DNA from: Fulvia fulva
Taxonomy: Eukaryota > Ascomycota > Dothideomycetes > Mycosphaerellales > Mycosphaerellaceae
Assembly (NCBI RefSeq): GCF_020509005.1
Contig: NC_063012.1
Coordinates: forward strand, 11,160,001 to 11,224,000
Length of the DNA stretch: 64,000 nt
Reading direction: 5' to 3'
In this document: positions 1 through 10,500 of the stretch, piece by piece
Position numbering within the stretch: position 1 is the stretch's first letter
Layout: every line of letters starts with the position of its first letter
Program-made: the position numbers and the translations under genes
Notes under the pieces: model-generated
Database searches by the model: none
Told to the model about the DNA's origin: nothing
The model's input: only the letters and a program-made list of their open reading frames with translations

Positions 1-927
1 ATTGAACTCGCGGCTGACAACATTCTTCTTTGGACAGTCTCTAGCATAGTGGCCTTTCTTTCCACATGCATAGCAAGTTAGATCTCTTGTTAACTGCTTG
101 CTTCGTCCGCGCCTTTCCGTGGCGTCGAGTTCCATTGGATCTCCATAATCAGGGTCGTGACTTCTGGCCTTGAAGCCCCCTCTTCCGCCTCTCGCGGGTC
201 TCTGGAATCCAGGCTGTACGAATCGGTCGTACTTCAATTCCTGGAGTCTCTCGTCGATTTCCTTTGCAGCCTTGACCATCGCGGCCAAGCTGGTGAGACT
301 GGAGTTTCGAGATAATTCGGCTTTGACGTTGTCCTTCAAGCCTAGGTAGAACTGGGAACGAAACGCTGCGTCGTTCCACTCGAGGTCGGCGGCATATCCT
401 TGGAACTCAGAGGCGTATACGGCGACTGAGGTGTTTTGTCGGAGTTGTCGGATATGTCGGTCGGCATGAACCTCCTCGTTAGGTACCCCGTAGAGATCAT
501 TCAGTTTGATCTCGAACTCATCGTAGTCGGCAAATATCTTCCGGGTTTCTGTCTTCGGGTTGTCTCCTTCGTCCTGGTTGTTGAGCCAGTCTTTGAGGTA
601 TGGTCTGAATCCCCGGGCTGCCCTGCCCCTTAGGAAGGATGCGGCGTACAAGACCTTAGAGGCCTCGCCATTAAACTGTTGGGCGTTGAAGTAGAGGTAC
701 AGCTGAACCTGCAGCTGAAAAGCCTCCAGCTTCCCTTGTGTCCCATCGAACGTCTCCGGTGGTGACACCTTAGGTGCCTTGGTGAACTCGTGCATGCTGT
801 TCGAGCTTGCAGAGGGTGTTGATCGTTTTCCGCTTCCAGTAATCGACATTTCGCTCATTCGTTCCGTGATGCCAGTTGACTGTGGCTGTTGTCGTGACGG
901 ACTCCGGGTAGCGTCTCTCCCAGACAT
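1..927 (-). CDS. Retrotransposon Gag polyprotein (partial, C-terminus off window)
   Basis: Open minus-strand frame of 309 codons from ATG at 927 to the window edge, with no stop. Gag of Ty3/gypsy elements packages element RNA in cytoplasmic particles. The middle part (about residues 55-200) matches the retrotransposon-gag pattern: FDGTQGKLEAFQLQ followed by AASFLRGRAARGF and later YASEFQGYAADLEWND. Near the end is a zinc knuckle CYACGKKGHYARDC (CX2CX4HX4C) at plus positions 34-75, preceded by an Arg/Gly-rich stretch. Upstream in-frame stop is at 976-978, so the start at 927 is the first ATG of the frame. It is intact, in contrast to the RIPed copia and LINE genes next to it. Confidence 0.9.
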   Translation of the reverse strand, partial: MSGRDATRSPSRQQPQSTGITERMSEMSITGSGKRSTPSASSNSMHEFTKAPKVSPPETFDGTQGKLEAFQLQVQLYLYFNAQQFNGEASKVLYAASFLRGRAARGFRPYLKDWLNNQDEGDNPKTETRKIFADYDEFEIKLNDLYGVPNEEVHADRHIRQLRQNTSVAVYASEFQGYAADLEWNDAAFRSQFYLGLKDNVKAELSRNSSLTSLAAMVKAAKEIDERLQELKYDRFVQPGFQRPARGGRGGFKARSHDPDYGDPMELDATERRGRSKQLTRDLTCYACGKKGHYARDCPKKNVVSREFN

Positions 928-1136
928 ATACAAAGGGCCCTGGTGGTGGTGCTCAAAGTTGTTAGGAACCGCTGTACGTTATCCCAACCGGGCTTGGATC
1001 TTTGCAATGATGTCTCTGACTCGTTGAGAAGGTAGTGGTCCCAAACAGTATATGGTGTATACTTGAAATGAGTTGAGCACGAGGCTCCTATCTACTTGCA
1101 AAAGAGCGTCGTCTATATAGTGCCGTGTCTTGGCGT

Positions 1137-1215
1137 AACTGATCAAACTGATCAGACTGATCACTGAGCATACTGATCAGACTGATCACTGAGTCATACT
1201 GATCAGACTGAGCGC
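1137..1215. repeat. Tandem TGATCAGACTGATCACTGAG-type repeat in the gypsy LTR
   Basis: Two and a half copies of a unit of roughly 28 bp built from TGATCAGAC and TGATCACTGAG. TGATCA is self-complementary, so the array can fold. It lies upstream (in element orientation) of the TATA-like site and may be an LTR enhancer-type array; that role is inference. Confidence 0.75.
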
Positions 1216-1314
1216 TCAGTTGCCAAGGTCTCTGAGCTGATCAGTTTCGGATTCTCCCACTAGTGTCTAGGCATCGATTGGTTGGCTGGAGCTTCCCCAA
1301 ACCGATCCGTAACA

Positions 1315-1621
1315 TATATTAGGTACTACTTAGCCTAAGGTAGTCTCTTATACTACGTCGTACTCTTCTATCGTACGCCGCGATTTCTTATCGCGGTTAC
1401 TAATAATCTACGCTCTTATAGATCCCGTCGTAGCTCTTCTACGGATATAGAGACCTAGCTAAGTATAACGATTTATAATCGTATTAATATAAAGTAGCTA
1501 GGTACGTAGGAAAGAGGAGCGCGAGGTACGCCGAGGTTATATATAGCCGAGGCGCGCTAGTAACGCGCGGTCACGTGACCTATATACTAGCTGACTATTG
1601 ATAAGGCCTAGGACCGTGACA
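1315..1621. repeat. RIPed sequence, possibly a degenerate Ty3 LTR
   Basis: TpA-rich stretch with almost no CpA. On the minus strand it starts TGTCACGGTCCTAGG at 1621, the form of many fungal Ty3 LTR ends, and ends close to 1315, so it could be a solo LTR. It contains the palindrome GGTCACGTGACC (1569-1580) and a short hairpin CGCGAT/ATCGCG near 1379-1395. Identity as an LTR is not proven. Confidence 0.35.
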
Positions 1622-2336
1622 CCTCTATCGCTATCCTTACGTACTAATAACGTATAGGATCTCTTAACTTCGCCGCTATATATACGCGGCCTAATATCGC
1701 CTTTTTCTTATCTATACTATTATAGTATCTAACTAAGCTAACTAAGACATACCTTAAGCTTATAGATTAGTACTTACGCTATCTCCTAGAGACTAAGAAC
1801 CTCTGCCTTATATATAGCGCTAGTAAATATATCACTAGCCTTTATAGCTAACTAGAACACCTCGGTAGTAACTACGAGTTCTTTAGAGTATCGGACGCGT
1901 CCTACGGTATAAAGAATAATAGGACTAGCTTAATAGCTAGGTCTTTATTAGTAGAGTAGTAGATTATAAGGCATCTAAACAAATCACTATTACTAAGTCC
2001 TTAATAGAGGCTAAGCTACTCGGGCTTTCGTAAGCCGCCTTAGAGCTTATATAGTAGGAACGAGTCTTCGCTAAGATATACCTTTAGTTTAATTAGCGTA
2101 CCTACTTATACTACGATAATACGTAGACTATCCGCCTTATTAACTAATAAGGGCAAAAGCTTAATACGAAGCTACGCTACGTTAATATCTACTACTACTA
2201 GCTCCGATAGCGAGACTAGCGCGGAGACATTAAGATTAAGTATCTTAGTACTAACGACATATCTATAGACGGGCTGACTAAGCTGCTTCTACTACAGAAG
2301 TATAAGCACTTCGTTAAGCTACTTAATATAGCTAGT
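1622..2336 (+). pseudogene. Ty1/copia Pol 3' fragment (RT end and RNase H), RIPed
   Basis: Degenerate plus-strand coding remnant. Despite many stops, the RNase H order of copia elements is readable: KASKQITITK near 1965, a DN-T-TIRL block near 2115-2145, a TKLRYVNIY block near 2165-2195 (originally probably TKLRHVDI) and DGLTKLLL near 2268. It ends about where a copia C-terminus should end, just before the 94-bp repeat. Nearly all damage is C-to-T or G-to-A in CpA/TpG contexts, so this is a RIP-killed copy. It is opposite in orientation to the larger copia element that follows. Confidence 0.75.
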
Positions 2337-2430
2337 TATTAAATAGGTACGAGTTACGTAGTAGTAGAAGACGGCGGATTATACGAAAGACGAAGAAGGA
2401 CCTAATAGGATAGCGTGTATCTATATATAG
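2337..2430. repeat. 94-bp direct repeat, copy 1
   Basis: Matches 7462-7555 over 94 bp in the same orientation with two transition differences. It starts directly after the plus-strand copia remnant and its last 15 bp overlap the start of the 155-bp LTR at 2416. Both copies end at TGTATCTATATATAG and then diverge. Confidence 0.9.
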
Positions 2431-2570
2431 TATTGCTAGTGTTAGTATAGGTAGATACTAGGTGTCCGGATGTTTGCTAGCCTATAGGCTAGTAAACCCT
2501 AGTTACGTAATCTAGTTATATAACACATCTACACCTATATGCTTGTCCTACGGCCTATATGTTCTTAACA
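2416..2570 (-). repeat. Ty1/copia LTR (155 bp), copy 1, likely 3' LTR
   Basis: In minus orientation it begins TGTTAAGAACATATAGG and ends TATATATAGATACA, i.e. TG...CA ends. The sequence next to its minus-strand 5' side (2571-2590) reads AAGTAGGAG directly before TG, which fits a RIPed polypurine tract (original AAGTGGGAG). It is therefore best read as the 3' LTR of the minus-strand copia at 2571-6930. A near-identical copy lies at 12476-12630. Confidence 0.75.
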
Positions 2571-5500
2571 CTCCTACTTAGGCTATATAGTCTCCTATAA
2601 TCCCTTTACGTAAGCTAGAGCTGCCTTATAAAGTTTTAGAACTACTAGCTATTAAGGGGCTTTATTAACCTATTAGTAGCTATGTCCTTTATATAGTAGT
2701 AGTCTACTACAATCTTCTTCTACTACTAGAGATGCCTAATATAGTTATATACAACATTAATATGCTTTGACCTTTTATGTATATAGGCATCTTTAATAAG
2801 TATTAAAGCGGCTTAGTTATTACCTATAAGCTTGACTAGCCTTAGCTCGTTAATAGTGCCCTTGCTTACCCTTATACTCGGCTAGAAAGAGCTCTTTCCT
2901 ACTAGTTCTAGGCACCTCGTTTCCCTAAGGACAGTAGTAAGAAATTGTGACTACTTTACGGCTACGTTATAGCTATGAACTCAGCTTCTATTATTAATGT
3001 TATAATAGACTTCTACTTCCTACTTATCTAGGACATAGGTGATCTACAAAGGAACCACGCGTATCCTAGAATTAAGACTCTATCCACTTTGTCTATAGCG
3101 TAGTCAGAGTCCGAGTATCCCTAGAGATTGCCCCCTCCCTTTCTATATATAAGACCTAGGTCTAAGTACGACCGTAGATATCGGGAGAGCTTCTTTAAAG
3201 CCTTTATATACTACTACGAGGGATTCGTAACAAATGAGCTAATTCTTCTAAGGGGGAATGCTAAGTCTAGCCTTGTTATTGTTATTAGCTACATCTAGGT
3301 ACTATTATAGCTCTAGTAATCCTGTTTATTATACCTCTTATCTATAGGTACCGTAGGTACTAAATGCTCGTAGCTCTCTATAGGTAAGTAGATTAGCGTA
3401 GCCTTCTCTCTAGCTATGTTTATCTTGGCTAAGTTAGCGTGGACATAGTGTCCTTAATCAAGCTTTAAAGTACCTTAGGACCTGTCTCTTATAATCCTTA
3501 TTCTAAGGATCTTTGTAGGTTTACTAAGATCTTTAATCTTAAACACTTTTCTAAGCTCAGCCTTAAACTACTAAACATCTAATAGCTTCGGAGCTATAAT
3601 AGGTATGTCATCTATATAGGTAAGGACTATAAGGTCTCTATCCGTATAGATAAGTAGATATAGATCTACCTAGGACTAGGTAAATCTAATCTTCTCTAGC
3701 TTCGTAACACAGAGCTTGTTCTAGTCTCTAGCTGCTTGCTTAAGCCTATAAAGGCTTCGTAGGACCTTAAACACTATGTTTAGAGGTGCTTCAACTCCTA
3801 GGGGTAGGATTATATAGATGTCTTTAAGAAGGCTACTTTAGGTAAAAGCATTATTCATATCTACTAGGTGCATCTCGAGATCTCTCTTACACACTACTGC
3901 CATAAATACTCGGAGAGTATTATGTCTAATAGTAGGTGTAAAGGTCTCTTCGAAGTCAACCCTATATTTCTATAAAAACCCTCTTATAACTAGTCTTGCC
4001 TTGAACTTCTTAATAGCTCTACTAATCATTCTTTTCATATCAAAGACCCACCTAGAAGTAATTAGATTCGCACCCTTTAGCGGTACAACTGCTTCCTAGG
4101 TGTTATTACTTACTAAGGTAATAAGTTCGTTCTCGATTACCTCTCTCTATATATGTCCCTATTCGGGGTCTCCTACGGCTACCTTATAGGACTATTATCT
4201 CCGTCCCCCTTAACCTCTTGTTGCCTATAACCTAAGGTGGCGCTAGATATTCGGATAGGTCGAACTGAACGACATCTTCTTTTTCTTTTATTAGAGTACC
4301 CTGATCTCTAAACTTCTAGTATTCCCTAATATCCTTTAGGGGAGGGGGAAGTTATATAGATAGCGGTTGTTATAGTGTTAAAAACTTAGGTAGGTTCTAT
4401 ATAGATCTACCGTTATCGGCCTTCGATAGTATTAAAACCGCTATATTTTCTCCTAGCCTTCGTAACGGTGTCTCTAATAATCCCCTATCGGAAAACTTCG
4501 CCCTAAAGGGCTTCCTCCTAATAGGATTACGCTATAGCGCTCGACTCGGCTAGTTAGTAAAGGTGATACTAAGATCTATATCTCCCCCCTTCTTATTCTT
4601 AAACTAGTCGACGTGACTATACGCTTTTATTGCTTTTATATCGGGATCCTAGAACAGCTATTGTTTTGTAGTGTTTTCTAAGTAGCCTATAAACACGGCT
4701 TCTTTTCCTCGGTTTATTAACTTGTCTCTCCTTAAGCCTTAAGGTTAGGCTCTTAGGTCTATATAGACTATAGCTTTGTATCCCTAGACGCGGAAATGGT
4801 CGACTAACGGTACTTAGCTAGTAAAGGCTTCTTCTAGTAAAAGAGCAATACTATCAATGATCGGACTATTAGGCAGTCTATTTCTAATCACAGTCTATGC
4901 TTATAAAGCTTCTAGCTAGAACTTAACTAGTATACTAGAGTCTTTAAGCATAGCCCGGACTATGTTCTTAGAGGCTTAAATTGACCTTTCTATAGGTCTA
5001 TTTTGAAGACAGTTATAGGAATCAGTTGTGTCTATCTAAGTACTAAACTCCTTCTCCTACTCTTTTAGTAAGGCGAGAATTTCCTTTGTACTATTACTAC
5101 GGATCGTAGATAGAAAGCACCTTGACTACCGTTCTGCCTAGACCTTCTCATCCCGTAGGGCTATAGGAGCGTCGCTCCTAGCCTTTAAAGGGATTACCTA
5201 CTTCTTCCTAGAGATGTTGTCTATAATCTTAAGCTAATATTTGTATCCTAGCCTAGAGACTACGCCCTAAAAAGGCCTATAGATATCAATAGAGATAAGG
5301 GCCAGCCTCTCCCCTTTCCTCTCTATAGTAGGTCCTTTGAACTTCCTTATGTTTATAAGGGAGCAGACCTTACAATTCTAGTGTTTAGAAGGAATAGGAA
5401 TAGGATCTTTCTTATTAGTAACTCTATACAGGTTTCTTAGCAGTCCCTTACTAAGGTGTATACATCTTCTATACTATAGCTCCTACTAATCTTCGGACTT

Positions 5501-6930
5501 AGTGTTAGCTATAGCGGTACCGTTACGTTCTTAAGAGAGTATACTAGTATACTATAGCTTAAGAATGCCCGAGATCGAGTAGATAAACGGTACTCCTCCT
5601 CGAAGTTTGGTCTAGATAACGGGTTTACTAGACAAGGATTTTAGGGTGAAACTAGGTAGTTAGATAGCAAACTATTAGCTAAACTAATTCTACGAAATAA
5701 GACTAACTCTAAGGCTAGGAATAAACAGGACATTTTCTAAGACAATTTGCTTTCTAGAAGGACTACCTATTACTACACTTCCTATATATATAGCTTGTAG
5801 ATAGCCACCCCTAACCTTGATCTACTTCCTCTTTTAAAGAGGCTTTAGTGTCCTGAATAGTAAATCTTAGTTAGTCATATATAATGATGTATAAGAGTTA
5901 AGCAACTACTTGGACGAGGGGTACTTACCTTTAGCTTCTATAGTAGAATAGGTAACCTTATCAACATTATTATCTTCTAATAGTATCTTAGGGTCTAATA
6001 CGTCTTCCTAGGTCGTATAGGCCCTTATAGGCTTACTAGAGGAGGCCTTTGGCTTACGGCTCTCCTTTATCTACTTTATAAGGTCCGTTATTACCTTAAG
6101 GACATTACGAAGGTTTAGTAATAATGACCTCCTACGAGGTAGTAACGGTTATCTCTTAGTAGGGTAGGTAACCCTAGCTAGTTTGTCCTTGTTCCTAACA
6201 GCCTACTAAGCTATAGAAAGGTGTGGGCACTTACTTATAAAATAGTTACTACCGTAGAGATAGTACGTAAGCTTGCCCTAGAAACCCTTCTTAGCGAACA
6301 TAGCTGTCCCTTAATAAATCATTGATTCTTGCTTCTCCCTAAGAATTGCAAGAATGTCTTATAGTAAGAGATTCACCTAGGCATTAATTACATCGCGAAT
6401 TGAGCCAAATGAGTCTAGTAGAGCTACTAAGAGTTGCTAGATCTTTCTGTCCTTAGTCTTAATATCTTAGAACTAAGGCGAGATTAAAATAGCCCTCCTT
6501 ATAATTAAGCTAAGCTCCTGCTAGGCGTTATCTATTAACTAGTCCTCTGTTATCACGAAATTGGTGTATTGCTAAAGCAAACTTCTTCTAGTAGCGAGAA
6601 GTCTTCTCTTGTATTTAGCTTTAGCCTATTCCTACAACTCCTTTATATACCGGATCTCGTATATTATCTCTAGGTCATCTGTCGACAGATAGATATACAT
6701 CTTATATAGGGCCGTTATATTGTACCGTCTATACGATACCTTCCTTATCGCTTGATCTAAAGGAAGGGATGACTCCGATAATATAGAGGGTGTCGCTATA
6801 GATAGGGTTATAGCGGGAATGTCCGTAATAATGTCTTCGAGGACCTAGTTAACCTACTTTAATACTAGGTGTATTCTTATTAGCTTGAACTATATTTCGT
6901 AGTTCTCTCTTATTAGAACAGGTGCTACTC
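2571..6930 (-). pseudogene. Ty1/copia Gag-Pol, RIP-inactivated
   Basis: Minus-strand copia coding region full of stops but readable in order. Gag near 6925-6300 has LIRENYEIWFKLIRI and ALYKMYICLSTDDLEII. A zinc knuckle at about 6220-6275 reads YYLYGSNYFISKC, i.e. CX2CX3HX4C with C, C and H all changed to Tyr. The integrase core has SIDIY near 5280-5300. Reverse transcriptase has LTYIDDIPIIAPK (YVDD box) at about 3590-3625. The RNase H end has NVVYNYIRHL and KIVVDYY at about 2690-2760. TpA excess and CpA loss are extreme throughout, so this is a RIPed dead copy. Confidence 0.85.
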
Positions 6931-7461
6931 ATTTCTTATAAACCTAGTCTCGTTCTCTATTTTTTGTAAGTTAAGGGACAGGTTAGCTACCCTTAGGTAA
7001 AACGATATATTTGGTCGTACGCGATCGGATCGAAATAGGATAAAACGAACGCGAGGTTAATAGCGGAGAGGATAGCTATCCGCCGGGAAGGGGAGGAAAG
7101 TCGAAGGATTATATTAGTACTAAGACACTATAGCGTAACTCTCTTAGTAGAGGGGGTTTCTAAGACACTACGGCTCTCTTAGAATAAATAGTTAGTCGAT
7201 ACGAACGCGATGTCCGGAGAGCGACTCTTCTTAGTAAGCTCGCCTACTTGTCTAAGGTATTAGTATAGACTCCCTAACTCGGAGTCTAATAGTGCCTTAC
7301 TAGGCTCTTTCACGTCTTATATACACCTATAGTACGGCTATAGCTTCCTATATAATACGGGTACGGCCTCTAGTCTGCCTTCCTTTTATTCTAAAGAGGA
7401 ATAACTCTAATACGACTTTGTCGAGGGTGAAATACCGAGTTACTAACCCGGGCTTATAACC
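6931..7461 (-). repeat. RIPed non-coding leader of the copia element
   Basis: TpA-rich stretch upstream (in element orientation) of copia gag. No coding pattern was recognised. It contains a short internal duplication of a CTAAGACACTA/ACTCTCTTAG-type phrase (about 7120-7185). Its right end abuts the second copy of the 94-bp repeat. Interpreted as 5' leader from position only. Confidence 0.4.
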
Positions 7462-7555
7462 TATTAAATAGGTACGAGTTACGTAGTAGTAGAAGACGGC
7501 GGATTATACAAAAGACGAAGAAGGACCTAATAGGGTAGCGTGTATCTATATATAG
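7462..7555. repeat. 94-bp direct repeat, copy 2
   Basis: Second copy of 2337-2430, two mismatches, same orientation. It sits exactly between the copia leader and the 3' end of the LINE, whose tail shows TATC/ATAG short repeats. It may mark a recombination or insertion junction. Confidence 0.9.
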
Positions 7556-10500
7556 ATAGATAGATTTGTTATTCCCCTGTTCTAGGACCCTATCCGGCCT
7601 ATATAGGTATATATCTATTGTTATATACAAAGGGAAACCCGAATAGGTGAAAACCCTTCCCGCCCCCGACTACTCCTTATCTAGATTAGCTTTCCCTCTA
7701 AACGTACGTAGTCTATGTCACTACCCCGTTAGCCCCCGCTCCTAGCCGGTCTCGTCGCGCTACGTCGTGTCCTCTCTTCCTATACTGCTCCTACTAGGCG
7801 GTACTGTTCTAGCCAGCCCTTCTCTAGTATCTAGTTCGTAATGCGCCGTAGGTCTTTAGCGTTGTTAAGAAGTGCCCTAATCGTCCGGTTCCTCGCCTTT
7901 ACTATCTACTCCCCCCTTCCTAGCGACCACCTCGGATAGACGAGGAGTACGTACCGTACGTTCTAGGAGCGATAGCCGTAGGGGCAGCTAGTATTCGTGT
8001 ATCCTAGAACCTTCCTCTATAATAGGTACCCCTAGAGGCCGATGTGTTCGCTTCGTAGTTAGGTTGCTATACTACTCTATGCCCTCGTAAGGCGGTAGTA
8101 GATAAGCTTCGGGGGGTACTTAACCGCGGATTTTGTAGCTAACCACTCCTTAGGTTGTCCCGCTAGCTAAGGGCGTCTACTATACCCTATAACCTAGTTG
8201 TTCCACCTCTCTTTCTATAGTTGCTCTATAAACGATTTCTTACCTTCCTATTATATTACTAGCTATTCGTCCCTTACCCGGTAGTTCGGCTCGTTTCCGG
8301 GTCGAATGCCCTTATACGCTAGTACTAATTCGCGGGCCCTTACGACTGTACTAGCGATGACCTTCTATACTAGGTACTGTGCCGACTTACCTAAGTAGGA
8401 GGTCCGTAGTCCCTAGATATATAGGTCGATCGGCGGTATAGCGGTCTCGTGCTTAAGTATCCTCGTTAGTGTCGACTTATATACCCCGGTGACCTTCCTT
8501 AGGCATTAGTTTTAGATCTTCGCTAGCGGCGCGACGAGTCCCTTCGATAGGTAGGCCCTCTCGCCTAAGGACTACACTTAGCTACTATAGGTAAGGACTG
8601 GCCGTATAATAGCCGTATATAGAAGTCGTGACTACCGGAAGTCCGCCCCCTATATAGACGTAGTGAGCCTCTAGTATAATACTATATTCTGTTTAGCTTT
8701 CCGTAATATTGCCTATACGTACTTCCTCTACCGTAGCGCCGGGTCCACCTATAGTCCGAGGATCCTAAGCTGATTTGCCGGGTTAGTCGTGTGCCCCTAT
8801 ATCTAGATAGAAGCTTGTATATTATAGAACCGTGGCCGGCGCGTAAAGTATATTAGATTGTACTTTTCTAGGGCAAACCGAGCCCCGTACCTCCTAGCCT
8901 AGTCCTCGTAGATCTTGTGCTTCTCTTCTAGTAGCCTATAGTTCTCCTTAGTCGAGGAAGACTACGCTAGGATATTTGTGTCGTCTACGAAGCCGCTCGT
9001 AGCGGTGTTCTAGGATTCTAGGGCTAGGAGTAGCGTCGCTATAAAGAAGAGGAACAGAATAGGTACTAGCGTTAAGCCTTACGGGATTCTAGTATAGACT
9101 ACTTGAAATGGGCTTCTGTACTAGCCGACTAGGATCGACGTACTACGGTTTTAGAGGTAGGACCGTACGAAGTTGACAAGCCACTTAGGGAGTCCTTTCG
9201 ACCTTAGGATATAGAGTAGCCGCGGGTGTGATACGTAGTCGAAGGCTCCCGATATATCTAGGCTAAGTAAGGAAGCCACCTTGTCCCTATTCTTATACTA
9301 GATAGCCTTTACCTAAGAGGTGATAAGTTCTATCGTAGATAGCGTCGATCGCTATAGGCGCGTACCTATCTAGGTGTCCGGGAGTAGGGAGTGTTCCTCT
9401 ACCGCCTCGGAGAGTCTCGTTATAACTAGCTTCTTAAGCGCCTTCCTAAGAGTGTTAAGGAGCGCAATTAGGCGGTACGACTTCACCTACGTATAGTCTT
9501 CCTTCTACGGCTTACGTAGGACCACTGTCGTCGATTGTTTAAAAGCTATCGGGTAGTATCCGGTCTATAGGCAGGCGTTAAAGATCGCTATAACTACTAG
9601 GGCTAGTTGATCTCTATACTTCTTTAGTAGCTCGTTTAGGATCCTATCCGGCCCTAGGGCTTTCTTCGCCGGTAACTTCCTTAGTATAGCGGCAACTTCT
9701 CCCTCGGACACCTCCTATTAGACCGCGATACTAGGGGCTAGGGGAGTAGAGCTGTTTATGTCGCTTAGATTAGCCTCGACTAGGGGTAGGAAGAACTTGC
9801 TAGCTAGTAGACGCGCCTTAGCCTCGGGGTCGCTAACCGGGCTACTAGGCGATTATAGCGCTAGGATAGAGAAGGAGGGGCCCTATATAGGGTCCTGTCG
9901 GGCCCATTTCGCTAGCTTCTACATCCTCTCTAGCTTACCGGCGATTTCTTCTACTATAGCCCTCTAGCCGACTACTTTCTCCCTCCGTATTATAGCTTTC
10001 TTCTGTTAGTATGCCTCCCTATATACGTTCTAGGCCTCCTCGCTATAGCTACTCGTCTATACCCGGCGGGCTCTCCTTGCTTCTCTTACTACCGTAGTGC
10101 ACTCCGGCGTCTAGTATAGTTTAGACTATGTCGTTAGTTAGGCAAGCGGAACGTAAAGTAAGGTCGCTTTTTTTATTTCGTCTATTAACCCCTAGACTAC
10201 TTCGTCTATCTCGTCTTTACTATTATATTACTACTACGCGATCTAGACTAGCCTCTTAGAGTTATCGAGGTACGCCTAGATGTTGGCCTAGTAGGCCTTT
10301 CCCTAGTTTAGCTTAGGGGTTCTCGCTAGTGTACGTTGTATCTATATCGTAATAGAGGTCCTGACTAGTATATAGTCTGACGACGCCTCGAGTTCATGTT
10401 CGATCCTATAGTAGGTTACCGTATAGTAGTAGCTATCTGAGATCTAGGAGAGGTCGATCGTGCCTTAGAGTCCCCCTCTCTTCTAGGTGCCTAGGTCCTT

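Larger units (their letters stand above)
1..1314 (-). mobile_element. Ty3/gypsy LTR retrotransposon, 5' end (partial)
   Basis: Minus-strand element whose 5' LTR and Gag lie in the window and whose pol region would lie beyond the left edge. On the minus strand the element probably begins TGTTACGGATCGG at 1314, a typical LTR start. The LTR has tandem TGATCAG-type repeats and a TATA-like CTATATAG near 1113-1120. The exact LTR 3' end and primer-binding site could not be placed (somewhere between about 980 and 1090). Unlike everything to its right up to 13.3 kb, base composition is ordinary and the Gag frame is undamaged, which suggests recent insertion. Target-site duplication cannot be checked because the other end is outside the window. 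Confidence 0.8.

Noticed and set aside
9758..9967. 69-codon plus-strand frame in the LINE
   Set aside because: Antisense chance frame inside the RIPed reverse-transcriptase region.
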